Positions 1 to 9,305 of a stretch of DNA of 64,000 nucleotides are shown piece by piece. The stretch is from JACDBE01 sp963714055 (GTDB taxonomy: Bacteria > Actinomycetota > Acidimicrobiia > Spongiisociales > UBA5794), in NCBI GenBank assembly GCA_963714055.1, contig OY970227.1, positions 2,604,001-2,668,000 of the forward strand, in the 5' to 3' direction. The notes beneath the pieces were generated by a model that saw only the letters and a program-made list of their open reading frames with translations, made no database searches and was not told the origin of the DNA. Both the position numbers and the translations under genes were made by a program. Each line of letters starts with the position of its first letter. Position 1 is the stretch's first letter.

Positions 1-1225
1 CGCTGCGGGTCCCTCCGCCCGAGGCGCGGATCTCGGTCGGTTGGGGCAGGCCGGCGCCGGTCATGAGGTCGAGCCCGTCGCGCAGGCCGAAGGCCACGCC
101 CTCGAGCACGGCCCTCGTCATGTGGCGCAGGTCGTGGCGCACGGTGAGGCCGACGAACGCTCCTCGCGCCAAGGGGTCCGGGTGGGGGGTGCGCTCACCG
201 GTGAGGTACGGGAGGAAGAGCAACCCGTCGCTGGCTGCAGGCACCTCGGCGGCGCCCTCCACCAACTGGTCGAAGGTGGCGCCGGGGGCGACCGCGTCGC
301 GGAGCCAGCGGAGGCTGCCCGCCGCCGACAGCATCACCCCCATCATGTGCCATCGGCCGGGGACGGCGTGGCAGAAGGAGTGGACCCGGCCCTGCGGCTC
401 GATTGCCGGGCCCTCGGTGGTGGCGAAGACGACACCGGATGTCCCCAGTGACAGGGCGACGACCCCGGGGACGACGGCGCCGACACCGACGGCGTTGGCC
501 GACTGGTCGCCGCCGCCGGCTACGACCGGCGTTCCCGCCCTGAGCCCGGTGGCGGCGGCGGCCGAGGCGTCGACGAGGCCGGTGATCTCCGGTCCCTCGA
601 ACGTCGGCGGGCACAGGCTCGGGCCGATCGACAGCCGTTCGAGGATCTCCGGAGACCAGGTGCGTGCCGCCAGGTCGAAGAGAATGGTGCCCGACCCGTC
701 GGCGACGTCGACCGCCCGCTCGCCGGTGAGACGGAACCTGACGTAGTCCTTGGGGAGGAGGATCGTCGCCACCCGCGCCCAGTTGTCCGGCTCGTGGCGG
801 GCCACCCAGAGGAGCTTGGGGGCGGTGAACCCGGTGAGGGCGTCGTTCCCCGTGACCTGGATCAGTCGCTCGGCGCCGACCAGGCGGCGGATCTCGTCGC
901 ACTCGGCGGCGGTTCGCTGGTCGTTCCACAGGATCGCCGGCCGCACCACGTCCCCTGCCTCGTCGAGGAGGACGGAGCCGTGCATCTGGCCGGTGAGGCC
1001 GACGGCCTCGACCTGTTCGCCGGCGACGCCGCTGACGGAGAGCACCTGACGGATGGCGGTGACGGTGGCATCCCACCACAGCTGCGGGTCCTGCTCGGTC
1101 CACAGTGGCTGTGGGGTGGCGTAGTCGTACTCACTCGACGCCACTCCGACCACTCCGCCGGCCCGGTCGACCAGGATCGCCTTGGTGGCGGTGGTCGACG
1201 AGTCGATCCCGAGCACGTGGCTCAT
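1..1225 (-). CDS. xylB: Xylulokinase, C-terminus cut off by window edge
   Basis: FGGY-family sugar kinase that phosphorylates D-xylulose to D-xylulose-5-phosphate in the cytoplasm. About 408 codons are visible of the usual 480-500. The N-terminus reads MSHVLGIDSSTTATKAIL, the phosphate-1 motif of the family. GQMHGSVLLD, ILWNDQRT and the later GGGDQSANAVG and LSLGTSGVVFA stretches are typical of XylB. The ATG at 1225 overlaps the TGA of the upstream mutarotase-like gene (ATGA), so the two are translationally coupled. With xylA upstream this forms a xylose-utilisation operon read right to left. The reading frame is clean throughout. Confidence 0.94.
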   Translation of the reverse strand, partial: MSHVLGIDSSTTATKAILVDRAGGVVGVASSEYDYATPQPLWTEQDPQLWWDATVTAIRQVLSVSGVAGEQVEAVGLTGQMHGSVLLDEAGDVVRPAILWNDQRTAAECDEIRRLVGAERLIQVTGNDALTGFTAPKLLWVARHEPDNWARVATILLPKDYVRFRLTGERAVDVADGSGTILFDLAARTWSPEILERLSIGPSLCPPTFEGPEITGLVDASAAAATGLRAGTPVVAGGGDQSANAVGVGAVVPGVVALSLGTSGVVFATTEGPAIEPQGRVHSFCHAVPGRWHMMGVMLSAAGSLRWLRDAVAPGATFDQLVEGAAEVPAASDGLLFLPYLTGERTPHPDPLARGAFVGLTVRHDLRHMTRAVLEGVAFGLRDGLDLMTGAGLPQPTEIRASGGGTRS

Positions 1226-2094
1226 CGTGCCCGTCCTGAGGGAACGGCACCCGACACGGTGGCGCAGGCGGCCTCGAGGTCGGCGCAGTCGACCACGGTC
1301 CACGTCTCCCGGTGGGTGACGGAGGCGCCGTCGACCAGCGTCACCAGCGGGCCGACGCTCTCCAGCTCGCAGAATCCCTGCCCGACGTAGACCTGCCCCA
1401 CCGCACCCCGGTCCGGGTAGTTCGAGCCGCCAGCCGGTGCCACCTCTTTCACGAAGAGCAGGCCCTGGCGTAGGTACCCGAGGCGCCCCGGAGCCGGGCC
1501 GCTGCCCAGCTTCACCGGAGGCCCGTCGGTGGCGTCGACCAGAACGAGGTCGCGGCGCCAGCCGATGCGGTCGTCCCGGAGGTCGGTGTACGGCCAGAGG
1601 ACCAGGCTCCGGTTGGCCCGGGGCCCACCATCCGGGCCGTCGACCGGGATGATGGCGGTCCCGCCGAGCGGGAACTGGGTGATCGCCCACGGGGCGACGT
1701 CGACGGGGCGGCCGCGGCGGGTCAGGAGGTGCTCCACCACAACGGCCTCACCCCCGGCGGTTGCCGACACCGAGATCTCCTTGAGCAGCCCGGCCTGGTC
1801 CACCGGCGCCGAGACGACCACCGTCTCGCCGTCGCCGCGCACCGAGCACTCATGTTCGTCGGGGGCGTAGCTGACCTCGGGAATCTCCGGTGCCGCCCAC
1901 AGGCGATGCCCCCCGTGGAAGCGGTAGAACCCGCCGCCGTCGAGGGCGAGCCCGATGCCGGGGTCGAGCCTGGCGAGCAGCTCCGGCCCTTCGTCGATCG
2001 AGAGACCGGTGACCCGTGGCCCGAACCCGGTGGAGACCTCGATCCGGTACCGGCCGATCTGCGCCTCCACGGCGGCTACGCCTCGACGTTCCAC
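1222..2094 (-). CDS. Aldose-epimerase/DUF4380-like protein in xyl operon
   Basis: A 290-residue protein lying between xylA and xylB. Seen: beta-rich composition without membrane segments, motifs FGPRVTGLSI near residue 25 and HGGHRLWAAPE near residue 60 that resemble the galactose-mutarotase-like fold (DUF4380 group), and a C-terminal RETWTVVDC strand pattern. Inferred role: interconversion of xylose anomers ahead of XylA, or recognition of a sugar ligand; the substrate is not shown by the sequence. The GTG start at 2094 lies inside the 3' end of xylA. An alternative GTG at 2070 would shorten it by eight residues. It ends in an ATGA overlap with xylB, so it is part of the same transcript. Confidence 0.62.
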   Translation of the reverse strand: MERRGVAAVEAQIGRYRIEVSTGFGPRVTGLSIDEGPELLARLDPGIGLALDGGGFYRFHGGHRLWAAPEIPEVSYAPDEHECSVRGDGETVVVSAPVDQAGLLKEISVSATAGGEAVVVEHLLTRRGRPVDVAPWAITQFPLGGTAIIPVDGPDGGPRANRSLVLWPYTDLRDDRIGWRRDLVLVDATDGPPVKLGSGPAPGRLGYLRQGLLFVKEVAPAGGSNYPDRGAVGQVYVGQGFCELESVGPLVTLVDGASVTHRETWTVVDCADLEAACATVSGAVPSGRAR

Positions 2095-3407
2095 ACGACC
2101 GAGTTGACCCGGTTCTCCAACATCTCCTGGCCTCCCGACACCGGGTCGGGGTCGATCTCTCCTGCCAGCACCTGGTCGGCCAGCGAGGCGAGGGTCTCGT
2201 CACCGGTCATGATCGCCGTCCCGAGGTGGTCCGACCACCCTCGGTAGCGCTCGGCGAGCGGCGCCGCCAACGTTTCCCGCTCGATGAGGTCGGCGGCCAC
2301 CAGCAACGCCCGGGCGAGGGCGTCGATGCCGCCGATGTGCCCGTGGAACAGGTCGGTGCGATCCATCGACTGGCGGCGCAGCTTGGTGTCGAAGTTGAAC
2401 CCGCCGGTGGTGAAGCCGCCCCCCTTGAGGATCTCGTACAGGACCAGCGACAGCTCGTCGACCGAATTGGGGAACTGGTCGGTGTCCCAGCCGTTCTGGT
2501 AGTCGCCCCGGTTGGCGTCGATCGAGCCGAACACGCCGTGCGCCACCGCGTACGCAACCTCGTGGTGGAAGCTGTGGCCCGCCAGGGTGGCGTGGTTGCC
2601 CTCGATGTTGAGCCGGTACTCGTCGGCGAGATCGAACCGCTCGAGGAACCCGTGGACGGTCTGGCTGTCGTAGTCGTATTGGTGCTTGGTCGGCTCGGCC
2701 GGCTTGGGCTCGATGAGCAGCGTTCCTTCGAAGCCGATCGTCCGCTTGTGGTCGGCAACGAGGTGGAGGAAGCGGGCGAGCTGCTCTCCCTCGCGCTTGA
2801 GGTCGGTGTTGAGCAGCGTCTCGTAGCCCTCCCGTCCGCCCCACAGCACGTAGTTGGAGCCGCCGAGCCGGTGGGTCGCCTCGAGCGCATGGCGCACCTG
2901 GGCGGCGGCGTAGGCGAACACGTCGGGGTCTGGGTTGGTCGACGCCCCCGCCGCGTAGCGCGGGTGGGAGAAGAGGTTGGCGGTCCCCCACAGCAGGCGG
3001 ACCCCGGTCTCCGCCATCTTCTTCTCGGCGTAGTCGACCATGACCTCGAGGTTCCGCGCCGACTCGGCGAAGGTGTCGCCCTGGGGGGCGACGTCGGCGT
3101 CGTGGAAGCAGAAGAACGGGACCCCCAGCTTGGTGACGAACTCGAAGGCGGCGTCCATCTTCCGGTGCGCCGCCGCCATCGGGTCGTCGGCGTCCAGCCA
3201 GGGCCGGTCGAAGGTGCCGGCGCCGAAGATGTCGGAGCCGGGCCAGTTGAACGAGTGCCAGTAGCAGACGGCTATCCGCATCTGGTCCTCCATGCGCTTG
3301 CCGAGGACCATGCGGTCGGGGTCGTAGACCTTGAAGGCGAGGTCGTTGTCCGACCCGGGCCCTTCGAACCGGACCCGGTCCCCGACGGCGTCGAAGAATT
3401 GCTCCAT
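2076..3407 (-). CDS. xylA: Xylose isomerase
   Basis: Converts D-xylose to D-xylulose; TIM-barrel enzyme needing two divalent metals. The 443-residue product matches the class II (E. coli-like) length. Visible signatures: SFNWPGSDIFG near residue 52, FFCFHDADVAPQG around residue 100 with the catalytic His and Asp, LWGGREGYETLLNTD near 190, and LIEPKPAEPTKHQYD near 235 with the metal-binding Glu. An in-frame ATG exists 15 codons upstream, but the ATG at 3407 is preceded by GGAGG at eight bases, which decides the start. It is the first gene of the xylA/mutarotase-like/xylB operon. Confidence 0.97.
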   Translation of the reverse strand: MEQFFDAVGDRVRFEGPGSDNDLAFKVYDPDRMVLGKRMEDQMRIAVCYWHSFNWPGSDIFGAGTFDRPWLDADDPMAAAHRKMDAAFEFVTKLGVPFFCFHDADVAPQGDTFAESARNLEVMVDYAEKKMAETGVRLLWGTANLFSHPRYAAGASTNPDPDVFAYAAAQVRHALEATHRLGGSNYVLWGGREGYETLLNTDLKREGEQLARFLHLVADHKRTIGFEGTLLIEPKPAEPTKHQYDYDSQTVHGFLERFDLADEYRLNIEGNHATLAGHSFHHEVAYAVAHGVFGSIDANRGDYQNGWDTDQFPNSVDELSLVLYEILKGGGFTTGGFNFDTKLRRQSMDRTDLFHGHIGGIDALARALLVAADLIERETLAAPLAERYRGWSDHLGTAIMTGDETLASLADQVLAGEIDPDPVSGGQEMLENRVNSVVWNVEA

Positions 3408-3753
3408 CAGGTGTCCTCCGTCTCTGTCCGGCCCCGGCCGGGAAACCCGCACGGTACCGTCGAAAGGCGGCCCCGGTCGGGTGACTCAGCGGCGGCAACA
3501 CCGTTCCGCTTCTCCGTCAGACGACCTCGAGGGTGACGAGCCTGTCGGGCCTGCCGTCCGTGACTAGATCGACCGCACCCCAATCTTCGGCCGGTAGAGC
3601 CCCGGCTCAGGCGACTCAGATGCCTCGCGAAGCGGACCGCGGCGAGGCGACCGGGTGCTGTGCTGCCCAACGTGTTGCCCGCGGTGGTCCTGGTCGACTT
3701 GGTCGACTTACGAATCGACACGCAAGGTGGGAGAAGCAGACCAAGACAGAAGT
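3408..3753. other. Intergenic stretch between xyl operon and island; possible dehydrogenase tail
   Basis: No intact gene. On the minus strand a short frame ends at a TGA at 3517-3519 and reads LPAEDWGAVDLVTDGRPD before it, which resembles the C-terminal end of zinc-dependent alcohol dehydrogenases (usually LPLEDWEEAF...). A stop interrupts the frame about 37 codons upstream. If real, it is a remnant of a gene truncated near the island boundary. The xyl operon promoter should also lie here, but I see no clear -35/-10 pair. Confidence 0.3.
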
Positions 3754-3798
3754 CGGTGCCCCCGGCAGGATTCGAATCTGCGACACCCGGTTTAGGAA
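3754..3798 (-). repeat. Orphan tRNA-Arg 3' fragment (island att copy)
   Basis: Forty-five bases identical to 13392-13436 except T instead of C at 3777. In tRNA sense it runs from the anticodon loop (TTCCTAA) through the T arm to the 3' acceptor strand. The changed base lies in the T stem and breaks a pair there, so this copy is not under tRNA selection. No 5' half of a tRNA lies next to it, so it is an attachment-site duplicate and not a gene. Confidence 0.88.
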
Positions 3799-3875
3799 GT
3801 CAGTGGAGCGCCGATCTGAGACTCTCCGCGGCTACCGATCAACCCTTGTACGCAACGATGTCGGGTCATCTGAGG

Positions 3876-4424
3876 CTATCCGCGATCGATGTTGACATCC
3901 ATGTTGACATCGGCTTTGTTGGCCAGCGCTCGGCTCAGCACCTCAGCGACCGCGCGGTCTTGGACCGGGGTGGCGTGGACGTAGACGCGCTGGGTGAAGC
4001 CTGGGTCCGAGTGCCCGAGCCTGGCGCTGACCGCCCACATCGGGGCGCCGGCCTCCAACGAGCTCGTCGCGCTGCTGTGGCGTAGGTCGTGCAAGCGGAT
4101 CTGGGGCAAGCCGGACTTCTCGACCAGCCGCCTGAATGCCTGGGTGAGCGACTGCGGGTGGACCGGCTCGCCGGTCGGCCAGGCCAGGACGTGTTCTGGC
4201 CGCCTGACGTTGGACCCGAGCCTCATGGCGGCCTCAAGTTGGCCACGGCGAGGGTCGGCCAGGTCGGTCGCGGTCTCCTGGTCGATCGCGACGTGCCGCC
4301 GTGACGCCCGGCTCTTCGGCTCACCCTCGATGACCCGCTTCCCGACCACGACCCGCGACCTCATGATCCTGACGGTCCCAGCGGCCAGGTCGACGCGCTC
4401 GATCCGTGGAGCCTCGCCGACCAA
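3876..4424 (-). pseudogene. Tyrosine recombinase (phage integrase), N-terminally truncated
   Basis: Only the C-terminal catalytic part of a roughly 370-400 residue integrase remains (182 codons). Seen: HDLRHSSATSSLEAG with the His-x-x-Arg pair, RLGHSD with the third conserved His, and the nucleophile Tyr in RVYVH. The first catalytic Arg (box I), the core-binding domain and the arm-binding domain are missing. The stop at 3876 faces the orphan att repeat, the usual position of an integrase next to its site. The listed start is merely the first possible one in the surviving frame. It was probably the enzyme that inserted this island. Confidence 0.85.
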
Positions 4425-4520
4425 GTCCGCAAGGCGTCATTCCTCGCCCAGGGCCTGCCACCTGAGATCACCGACGACGACGTCGTCCTGGCGATCGCCC
4501 GGCTGCTCGAGCGGCAGCCG

Positions 4521-4790
4521 TGACCGGCACCGGGTGGGCCAGCGGCACCCCCGAGATCGAGCTGCTGGCCTCCCTGCTCCACCAATGTCACCTGGAAGCG
4601 GACGCACGACGGCCACCGCGGGCTCATGGCCTCATGCCCGGCGCACGACGACGGCACCCCGAGCCTGTCCGTCGACGAGGCCGGTGACCGGCTTCTGATC
4701 TGGGACTTCGGTGGATGCACTGACGACGGGCGTGGCCCTGAGCCGGTGCTCGGCGCTGTCGGCCTCACCTGGGCGTCGCTGGCCAAGTGG
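4521..4790 (+). pseudogene. Phage/plasmid primase zinc-binding fragment
   Basis: Between about 4584 and 4790 the frame contains ASCPAHDDGTPSLSV, FGGC and VLGAVGLTWASL. In order these match the CHC2-type zinc-binding N-terminus of phage primase/helicase proteins (CPAHDD..PSLSV, then Cys, then GL.W.dL). The family usually continues with a TOPRIM domain, absent here. The frame just before it ends at a TGA (4521-4523) that closes another short coding-like tail reading PPEITDDDVVLAIARLLER. This is debris of the mobile element's replication module. The frame stays open to 5168 but loses protein-like character. Confidence 0.42.
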
Positions 4791-4962
4791 TCGATGACCG
4801 GAGTCCGGCCGGCCGAGGCGCGTGAGGGCGCCCCGCCGACGCCCAGCGAGCCCACGCCAGGCAGCGCGACGCGCCGGACGGTGAGGCCCGAGGTGGTCTA
4901 CCCGATGCCGAGGCCGTTGTCCAGGCGCCGGTCGAGCAGGCCGCTTGACATAGGAGCAAGCC

Positions 4963-5055
4963 ATGGCAGGAGTTGCGAGGTACGACCTGTCCTCCGGTGG
5001 GGAGTGGCAGGTTCTCTCCGACTCCGCGAGGCTGGGCACCTGGTCTCCGTCATGA
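4963..5055 (+). pseudogene. Possible integrase N-terminus fragment
   Basis: An ATG with GGAG seven bases upstream opens a 30-codon frame starting MAGVARYDLSSGGEWQV and ending at a TGA. This opening resembles the arm-binding N-terminus of actinophage-type tyrosine integrases (roughly MA.v.rydl..G..w.vRYR). It lies on the opposite strand from the larger integrase remnant and would be a second, truncated copy. The similarity is short and could be chance. Confidence 0.25.
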
Positions 5056-5107
5056 TCAGGAAGGATCACCTTGGCCGAACGCAAGATGAACGCCAGAGGA
5101 CGGCGCA

Positions 5108-5995
5108 TCAGATCATCAGCAGCGAGCAATCCAGCTCGTCGCCGATGATCGACGCCTTGCTCATGTAGCGGGCGTCGCCAGGCTGCCAGGTGTTGTGCGT
5201 TCCGCGGATCTGCACGTAGTTGAACACGTCGCCGGCAAGAACCGGCGTGCCCGCGCGGTGACACCGAGCGAGGAACTCGGTGTCTTCGCCGAGGGAGCGA
5301 TCTGCGAACTGCGGTTGACGGACGCGATCGCGATCGATGGTCAGGGTCCCACCTGCAACGAATCCCGTCATCTCGTACTCGTGACCGGGAAAGCGCAGCA
5401 CCAGCCGTCGCGACGCATCGAGGTAGGCGAAGTAGGAGTGTTTTCCGACGACACCAGCGTCCCCGATCCGCAACGCGAGGACCTGATCCTGAAGGTACCT
5501 GGGGCCGTAGAGGTCGTCGTCGTCGAACTTGGCGATGTAGCGCCCACCGGCGAGCACGACGGCACGGTTCAGACCGGCTCCGATCGTCACCCCGGGGAGG
5601 TGTTCGACTCGCGTCGGCACGGCTCCTGATCCGACCGCGTCGGTGAGCGGTGACGGATCCAGGTCGGACATGGTGGCGATGATCACCAGTTCGACATCGA
5701 CGCCGAGCTGATTCTCGACGTTGTCGACGACGTTGCCGAGGAACGCAGGTCGGTTGCTGACGCATGCAACGGTCACCGCCGGCGTCACTGCACCGACAAC
5801 AGTCGCTCGCTCACGGAACGTGGCATGCGCACCGTGGAATTGCGCCCACTCCGGCCCGTAGCTTCGCGCCAGGCTGTCGACGAAACGCCGCTGGGAGCGC
5901 CGACGGTCGGCCAACTCGGGATGAGCACGCTCCAAGCGGGCGGTTCGCCACCGCCGCCGGGCAACGGCGCGCGGCCTGGCGATCAGCGTTCCCAT
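5108..5995 (-). CDS. Family 2 glycosyltransferase
   Basis: Cytoplasmic GT-A fold enzyme of 295 residues that should transfer a sugar from a nucleotide-sugar donor. Seen: AVTVACVSNRP near residue 80 opening the Rossmann half, VELVIIATMSD, then GRYIAKFDDDDLYGP near residue 155 with the acidic metal-binding cluster, and RSLGEDTEFLARC near 235 with the ED acceptor-side acids. There is no membrane segment. The ATG at 5995 lies 13 bases inside the end of the upstream Stealth gene, making it the last gene of the island operon. Donor and acceptor are not indicated. Confidence 0.86.
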   Translation of the reverse strand: MGTLIARPRAVARRRWRTARLERAHPELADRRRSQRRFVDSLARSYGPEWAQFHGAHATFRERATVVGAVTPAVTVACVSNRPAFLGNVVDNVENQLGVDVELVIIATMSDLDPSPLTDAVGSGAVPTRVEHLPGVTIGAGLNRAVVLAGGRYIAKFDDDDLYGPRYLQDQVLALRIGDAGVVGKHSYFAYLDASRRLVLRFPGHEYEMTGFVAGGTLTIDRDRVRQPQFADRSLGEDTEFLARCHRAGTPVLAGDVFNYVQIRGTHNTWQPGDARYMSKASIIGDELDCSLLMI

Positions 5996-7500
5996 GGTGC
6001 TGCCTCGGGAAACCGGGACCGGAGGAAGCAGTCGAGGCGCCGCCCCGCATCGGCAACACCGGGCCGCGGCCGATCGGTGTCGTTGACACACCAAGTGTCG
6101 AAATCGGTCGTGGCGGCGAATGCATCGAGGAACCACTGCAATCGCGGATGCTGGAGATCCACGTACCCCACGTCGAGGTCGCCGAACACCGCGAACCCCG
6201 TCGACAGCGCCAGGTGTTGAGCCAACCCCGAGGCCACCGACACGTCATCGCTGTGGCGGAACCGGCTGGCCGTGGTCGCCTCGATCCGCCCGGACCAACG
6301 GTCGGCGGCCGCCGCCATCACGCTCACTCGCAACGGGTACGGCGCGTGTTCGAGCTTGTACTGCGTGCGTCGCCCGAAGGCGGCGAGGATCAACGCACGG
6401 CCGTTGTCGGCAGCCTGATCGGATGCGCTGAACGACTGCTTCTTCACCTCGATCCGCGCCACGCTCTCGAACACCCTCATCAATCCGTTGGAGGTGAAGA
6501 ACGTCTCCTTCGCCAACGGCCGGGCAACGAAGAAGTCGTCGTTGAAGTAGACAAAGTGCTCGGCGAGACCGTCGATCCGGTGGAGGTTGGCCTCTATTGC
6601 GTGAGAGTTGAAGGTGGGCAGCGCCTCGGGCGGGAGCAGATCCCGATGGTCGACGACGGTGACCCACTCGTGCTCGCCCAACCACGATGGTCTCTGGCCG
6701 GCGGTAACGACGTAGACGTGATGTACCCAGGGAAGGTAGGCGTTGACGCTGCGCAACGAGTACCGCAGCTCGTCGTGTGATCGGAAGCGTGCGGGATGGA
6801 GGGCGTGCGTCGCTTCGACGCTCGTCGTGTCGATCCACGAGCGCCGACTCTCCTGCCATGCGGGATCGGCGCTGTCGACCCACGTGTAGACGATGTCGAC
6901 CGGATCGGTCAGCACGTCCAGGCCCGCCGTCACTGGCATCGAGGCACGACCGATGAACGCATGGCCGTCGACACCCTCCACCGTCGCCTCGTCGTCGATG
7001 GCGACCCGTTCGAGCCCTCGGACACCGATTCGCTCCCTGGCACCTGAGGGTCCGAGGTCCCAGAATCCGACGACGACCTCGTCGGCGGTGCCCGTGACGC
7101 CTTGCATCGACCAGGTCTGGGCCCAACGCCCAGGGGACCAGTGCGGCGGCCTCCGTTGGTGCACGACTCCTGGCAACGGCCCGTAGCGCCATACCAGACG
7201 GAACCCGCCCGCGCTTACGAGGTCGCCAACGACTCGCCACGCGCGGCTTCGGTCCTCGAGGTGGACGCCGAGCTCGATCAGCTGTGGGCCCGAGCGGCGG
7301 ACGATGAACGCTTCAACGCCTGCGGCGCGAAGAGCCGTGTCGGTCCTCGCCGCTACTGAGGTCGATCCGGTGCGCCGCGCGACCGGGGTGCGCGCCCGCC
7401 GACGGAACGGCCGGATGAGGCGAGATCTCACGACGCGTCGAGTCGACGGCGGCAACCCTCCGTCAATGAGCACGCGTCGCAGTCGCCGCCGAATCCTCAC
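5983..7500 (-). CDS. Stealth-family sugar-1-phosphate transferase (copy 1)
   Basis: A 505-residue member of the Stealth family, which includes bacterial capsule hexose-1-phosphoryltransferases and the human GNPTAB catalytic core. The conserved regions occur in order: DIVYTWVDSADP (CR1, near residue 200), RSHDELRYSLRSVNAY followed by VTVVDH and LPTFNSHAIEANLHRI then YFNDDFFVARPL (CR2), RTQYKLEHAPYPL (CR3), and a C-terminal CR4-like stretch. The N-terminal 190 residues are variable. The GTG start at 7500 overlaps the previous stop (GTGA). It should form phosphodiester-linked hexose units in a surface polysaccharide, using cytoplasmic substrates. Confidence 0.94.
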   Translation of the reverse strand: MRIRRRLRRVLIDGGLPPSTRRVVRSRLIRPFRRRARTPVARRTGSTSVAARTDTALRAAGVEAFIVRRSGPQLIELGVHLEDRSRAWRVVGDLVSAGGFRLVWRYGPLPGVVHQRRPPHWSPGRWAQTWSMQGVTGTADEVVVGFWDLGPSGARERIGVRGLERVAIDDEATVEGVDGHAFIGRASMPVTAGLDVLTDPVDIVYTWVDSADPAWQESRRSWIDTTSVEATHALHPARFRSHDELRYSLRSVNAYLPWVHHVYVVTAGQRPSWLGEHEWVTVVDHRDLLPPEALPTFNSHAIEANLHRIDGLAEHFVYFNDDFFVARPLAKETFFTSNGLMRVFESVARIEVKKQSFSASDQAADNGRALILAAFGRRTQYKLEHAPYPLRVSVMAAAADRWSGRIEATTASRFRHSDDVSVASGLAQHLALSTGFAVFGDLDVGYVDLQHPRLQWFLDAFAATTDFDTWCVNDTDRPRPGVADAGRRLDCFLRSRFPEAAPWER

Positions 7501-8449
7501 GATAACGCGAACAGTCCTGCGAAACGGCCTTCGTGTGCGTGGCGGATCCGATCCAGCTCGTCGGCGCTGAACACCGTCGACGAGGAAGGCCGCGGGCGAC
7601 CCAGCAGGGTCACCACGAACTCATGCACCTCGCGACGGACCTCGTCGTCGACGACCACGTCGTTCACGTCTCGACAGGCGTCCAACGCCCGGCGGGTCCA
7701 CGAGAGCCCGTCGAGTGTGCGCACGAGAGGGCGCGCCGATTTCACGTCACGCACCGCTGCGCGCGGACGAACCGTGGCCGCAGACGGGGCGGGAGACGTT
7801 TCAGCTCCATCGTCGCTCGTCGTCGCAGCGCCGCCCCTTCCGGCGACACGGTCTGCGACCAGAACGAGCGGGGCAGCCAAACACCCGCGGCCTCGAACAC
7901 GACGTGCGGGTCCGGGCGGGCGTCGACATCGACACCCAGCACACTGACACTGCTCACCGTCGGCACTCCCTCCAGGCGAGATCGCAGCCCGGCGACGTCG
8001 ACCCACGGGTGATCGAGCGTGAACACGTCGTCGATGGCCGCCGTCTCGCCCTCCCGGACTGCCCGCTCGTACGCCAACTGGAGCACGAGCTCGGGTGGCA
8101 GGGTCTCGATCACGACCGACGTTGCTCGCGGCTGGAGCTGCCCGATCACGTCGGCCACACACCGCTCTGCCTCTGGCCGGAAGCACCCACGATCGGCGGA
8201 GCCCAGGCGCTGCGTGCCGAGCAGGGCAGCCGACGAGATCCATACATGTCTGGCCCGCCGTCCGCCCGGCACGGTCGCGACGAGCCGTCGGTCCAGCGCG
8301 CCTCGCCGGCCGTGTGTGGCGACCGCACCGATCGAGACGCCGCTCATGGCGAACTCGGCTTGGCGGGCGGCCACGCTCCGGACGAGTGCAGTCACCACAC
8401 GTCCTGGGATTCCGCTGTGCAGCACCAGGTGCTCTACTCGATCAGCCAT
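7497..8449 (-). pseudogene. Frameshifted protein with degenerate sulfotransferase-like start
   Basis: Two overlapping frames join near 7760: the first reads from the ATG at 8449 to about PRFVRA, the second continues as AVRDVKSARPLVRTLDG to the TGA at 7497. One missing base (or two extra in a CGCGCGC tract) explains the break; with one base restored the length is exactly 318 codons. The N-terminus VEHLVLHSGIPGR has the position and shape of a sulfotransferase PAPS loop, but the Lys-Thr of that loop is lost. Otherwise unrecognised. Its start overlaps the stop of the sulfotransferase-like gene by eight bases, so it belongs to the same operon. It may be a catalytically dead paralogue. Confidence 0.5.
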
Positions 8450-9305
8450 CCACGCTCGCCTCCGTGAGCTGACGGTATTCGTCCGTGTAACGGCCGGCGA
8501 GCTCCTCGATCGTGGCCGAGGTGAAGAGGATCGGCCGCGGGTAGCGATGGTTCGAGAACCGGGACTGCAGGAACGTGCGCACCGCCTTGCGTTCGTCGGC
8601 GGACTCGAGGTGCCCGTTCAACGCCAGCCCGATGTCGAGCCCGACGTCACCGATGCTCGGATTGCGCCGGGCCCTGTAGTGAACCTCCGGCTGCGAAGAC
8701 GGATTGACGCGTCGGAGGAACCTCTCCAGGAACACTTTCTGCCCCAGTTCGATCTCGGAGAAGTCGGCAACCACGAGGCGGTCGTCACCGAAGGCCTGCG
8801 CTAGGGCATCGACGACGGGCCGCCACGAGACCTTGGCCAGGTCGAGGTGCCGCGTCCATTGAGCGAACGTCGCCGTCCCGCCTTGGTGCACGGTCTGCAG
8901 GTAGTAGGACTCCAGGAACTCGTGCTGCGGGCGCACGTACCAGATGATCCGGGTACTCCACGGCTGACACACCTCGGCGAGGTCCGCGGCCAGCGCCCGT
9001 GCATCCGGGTAGAGCGAATCGCCGCCGGCTCGCAGCGGTCTGCCGAGCGCGTTCTCGTGAGAGATCACAACCTGGTGAACGTGAGGCTCGGCGAGGAGCT
9101 CGGCGATGCGATCTCGAGTCCGCGCAGCGCGGGTGACGGTCTTGTCTCCCCATCCGAACAGACGGTTTCCTTCGGAGCGCCCGACGACACCAAGATGGAG
9201 GCGGGCCGCCTCTTCCGGGCGGTCACGCAGGAACTTCTGGATTAGCGAGCTCGCTGTCTTGTGGGCGCCGAGATGGAGGACGACGCTCCCCGGATCAGCG
9301 CTCAT
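8442..9305 (-). CDS. Sulfotransferase-like protein
   Basis: A 287-residue protein with the phosphate-binding loop VVLHLGAHKTASS at residues 8-20 (Lys-Thr present), followed later by QVVISHENALG and IIWYVRPQHEFLESYY near residue 115. This matches the 3'-phosphate-binding Arg/Ser region of PAPS-dependent carbohydrate sulfotransferases. It should move sulfate from PAPS to a glycan hydroxyl in the cytoplasm. The ATG at 9305 lies 11 bases inside the end of the upstream Stealth gene. Sulfate-activation genes are not in this window. The family call is good; substrate unknown. Confidence 0.8.
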   Translation of the reverse strand: MSADPGSVVLHLGAHKTASSLIQKFLRDRPEEAARLHLGVVGRSEGNRLFGWGDKTVTRAARTRDRIAELLAEPHVHQVVISHENALGRPLRAGGDSLYPDARALAADLAEVCQPWSTRIIWYVRPQHEFLESYYLQTVHQGGTATFAQWTRHLDLAKVSWRPVVDALAQAFGDDRLVVADFSEIELGQKVFLERFLRRVNPSSQPEVHYRARRNPSIGDVGLDIGLALNGHLESADERKAVRTFLQSRFSNHRYPRPILFTSATIEELAGRYTDEYRQLTEASVDG

